Part shown: positions 5,403 to 5,403 of the stretch, one piece after another
Numbering within the stretch: the stretch's first letter is position 1
How the letters are laid out: the number at the start of each line of letters is the position of its first letter
Source: an uncultured Blautia sp.
GTDB lineage: Bacteria > Bacillota > Clostridia > Lachnospirales > Lachnospiraceae
DNA: 5,403 bases
Assembly: GCA_934437695.1 (NCBI GenBank)
Contig: CAKSAW010000076.1
Span: 1-5,403, forward strand
Direction of reading: 5' to 3'
Made by a program: the position numbers and the translations under genes
The notes under the pieces: model-generated
What the model was told of the DNA's origin: nothing
Databases searched by the model: none
Seen by the model: only the letters and a program-made list of their open reading frames with translations

Positions 5403-5403
5403 G

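Overview
The window looks like chromosomal housekeeping DNA from a low- to mid-GC Gram-positive, most likely a clostridial Firmicute of the Lachnospiraceae type. The basis is a strong GGGAGGT ribosome binding site, moderate-GC genes separated by very AT-rich gaps, rho-independent terminators, a TyrA with a C-terminal ACT domain, a class II-type EPSP synthase, and a stand-alone EF-G paralogue with a GHGGAGKT P-loop. The genus cannot be fixed from the sequence alone.

Layout. Positions 1-255 hold no convincing gene; I see only two weak leftward promoter candidates there. Positions 256-2868 on the minus strand form what looks like a complete two-gene aromatic amino acid operon: a good SigA-type promoter (2840-2868), tyrA (prephenate dehydrogenase), a 106-nt gap without a terminator, aroA (EPSP synthase), and a rho-independent terminator (256-295). 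Positions 2797-3199 are a 403-nt divergent intergenic region. It holds the tyrA promoter, a nested inverted repeat, about 100 bp of helically phased A-tracts that probably bend the DNA, the promoter of the rightward gene, and a structured 5' leader. Positions 3200-5290 on the plus strand encode a 696-residue EF-G-like translational GTPase, transcribed alone and closed by a strong terminator (5363-5402).

Function. AroA makes EPSP, the precursor of chorismate. TyrA takes prephenate, made from chorismate, toward tyrosine and probably senses an amino acid through its ACT domain. The EF-G paralogue is unrelated to that pathway. It keeps the ribosome-facing domains III-V, but its GTPase centre departs from canonical EF-G at several motifs.

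Most worth a second look: (1) the altered GTPase motifs of the EF-G-like protein; (2) a recurring GTTACTG/CAGTAAC word that forms hairpins at three intergenic sites, including both untranslated flanks of the EF-G-like gene and the aroA terminator; (3) the phased A-tract region. No mobile element, CRISPR array, tRNA or rRNA was seen, and I found no clear evidence of a wholly new multigene system.
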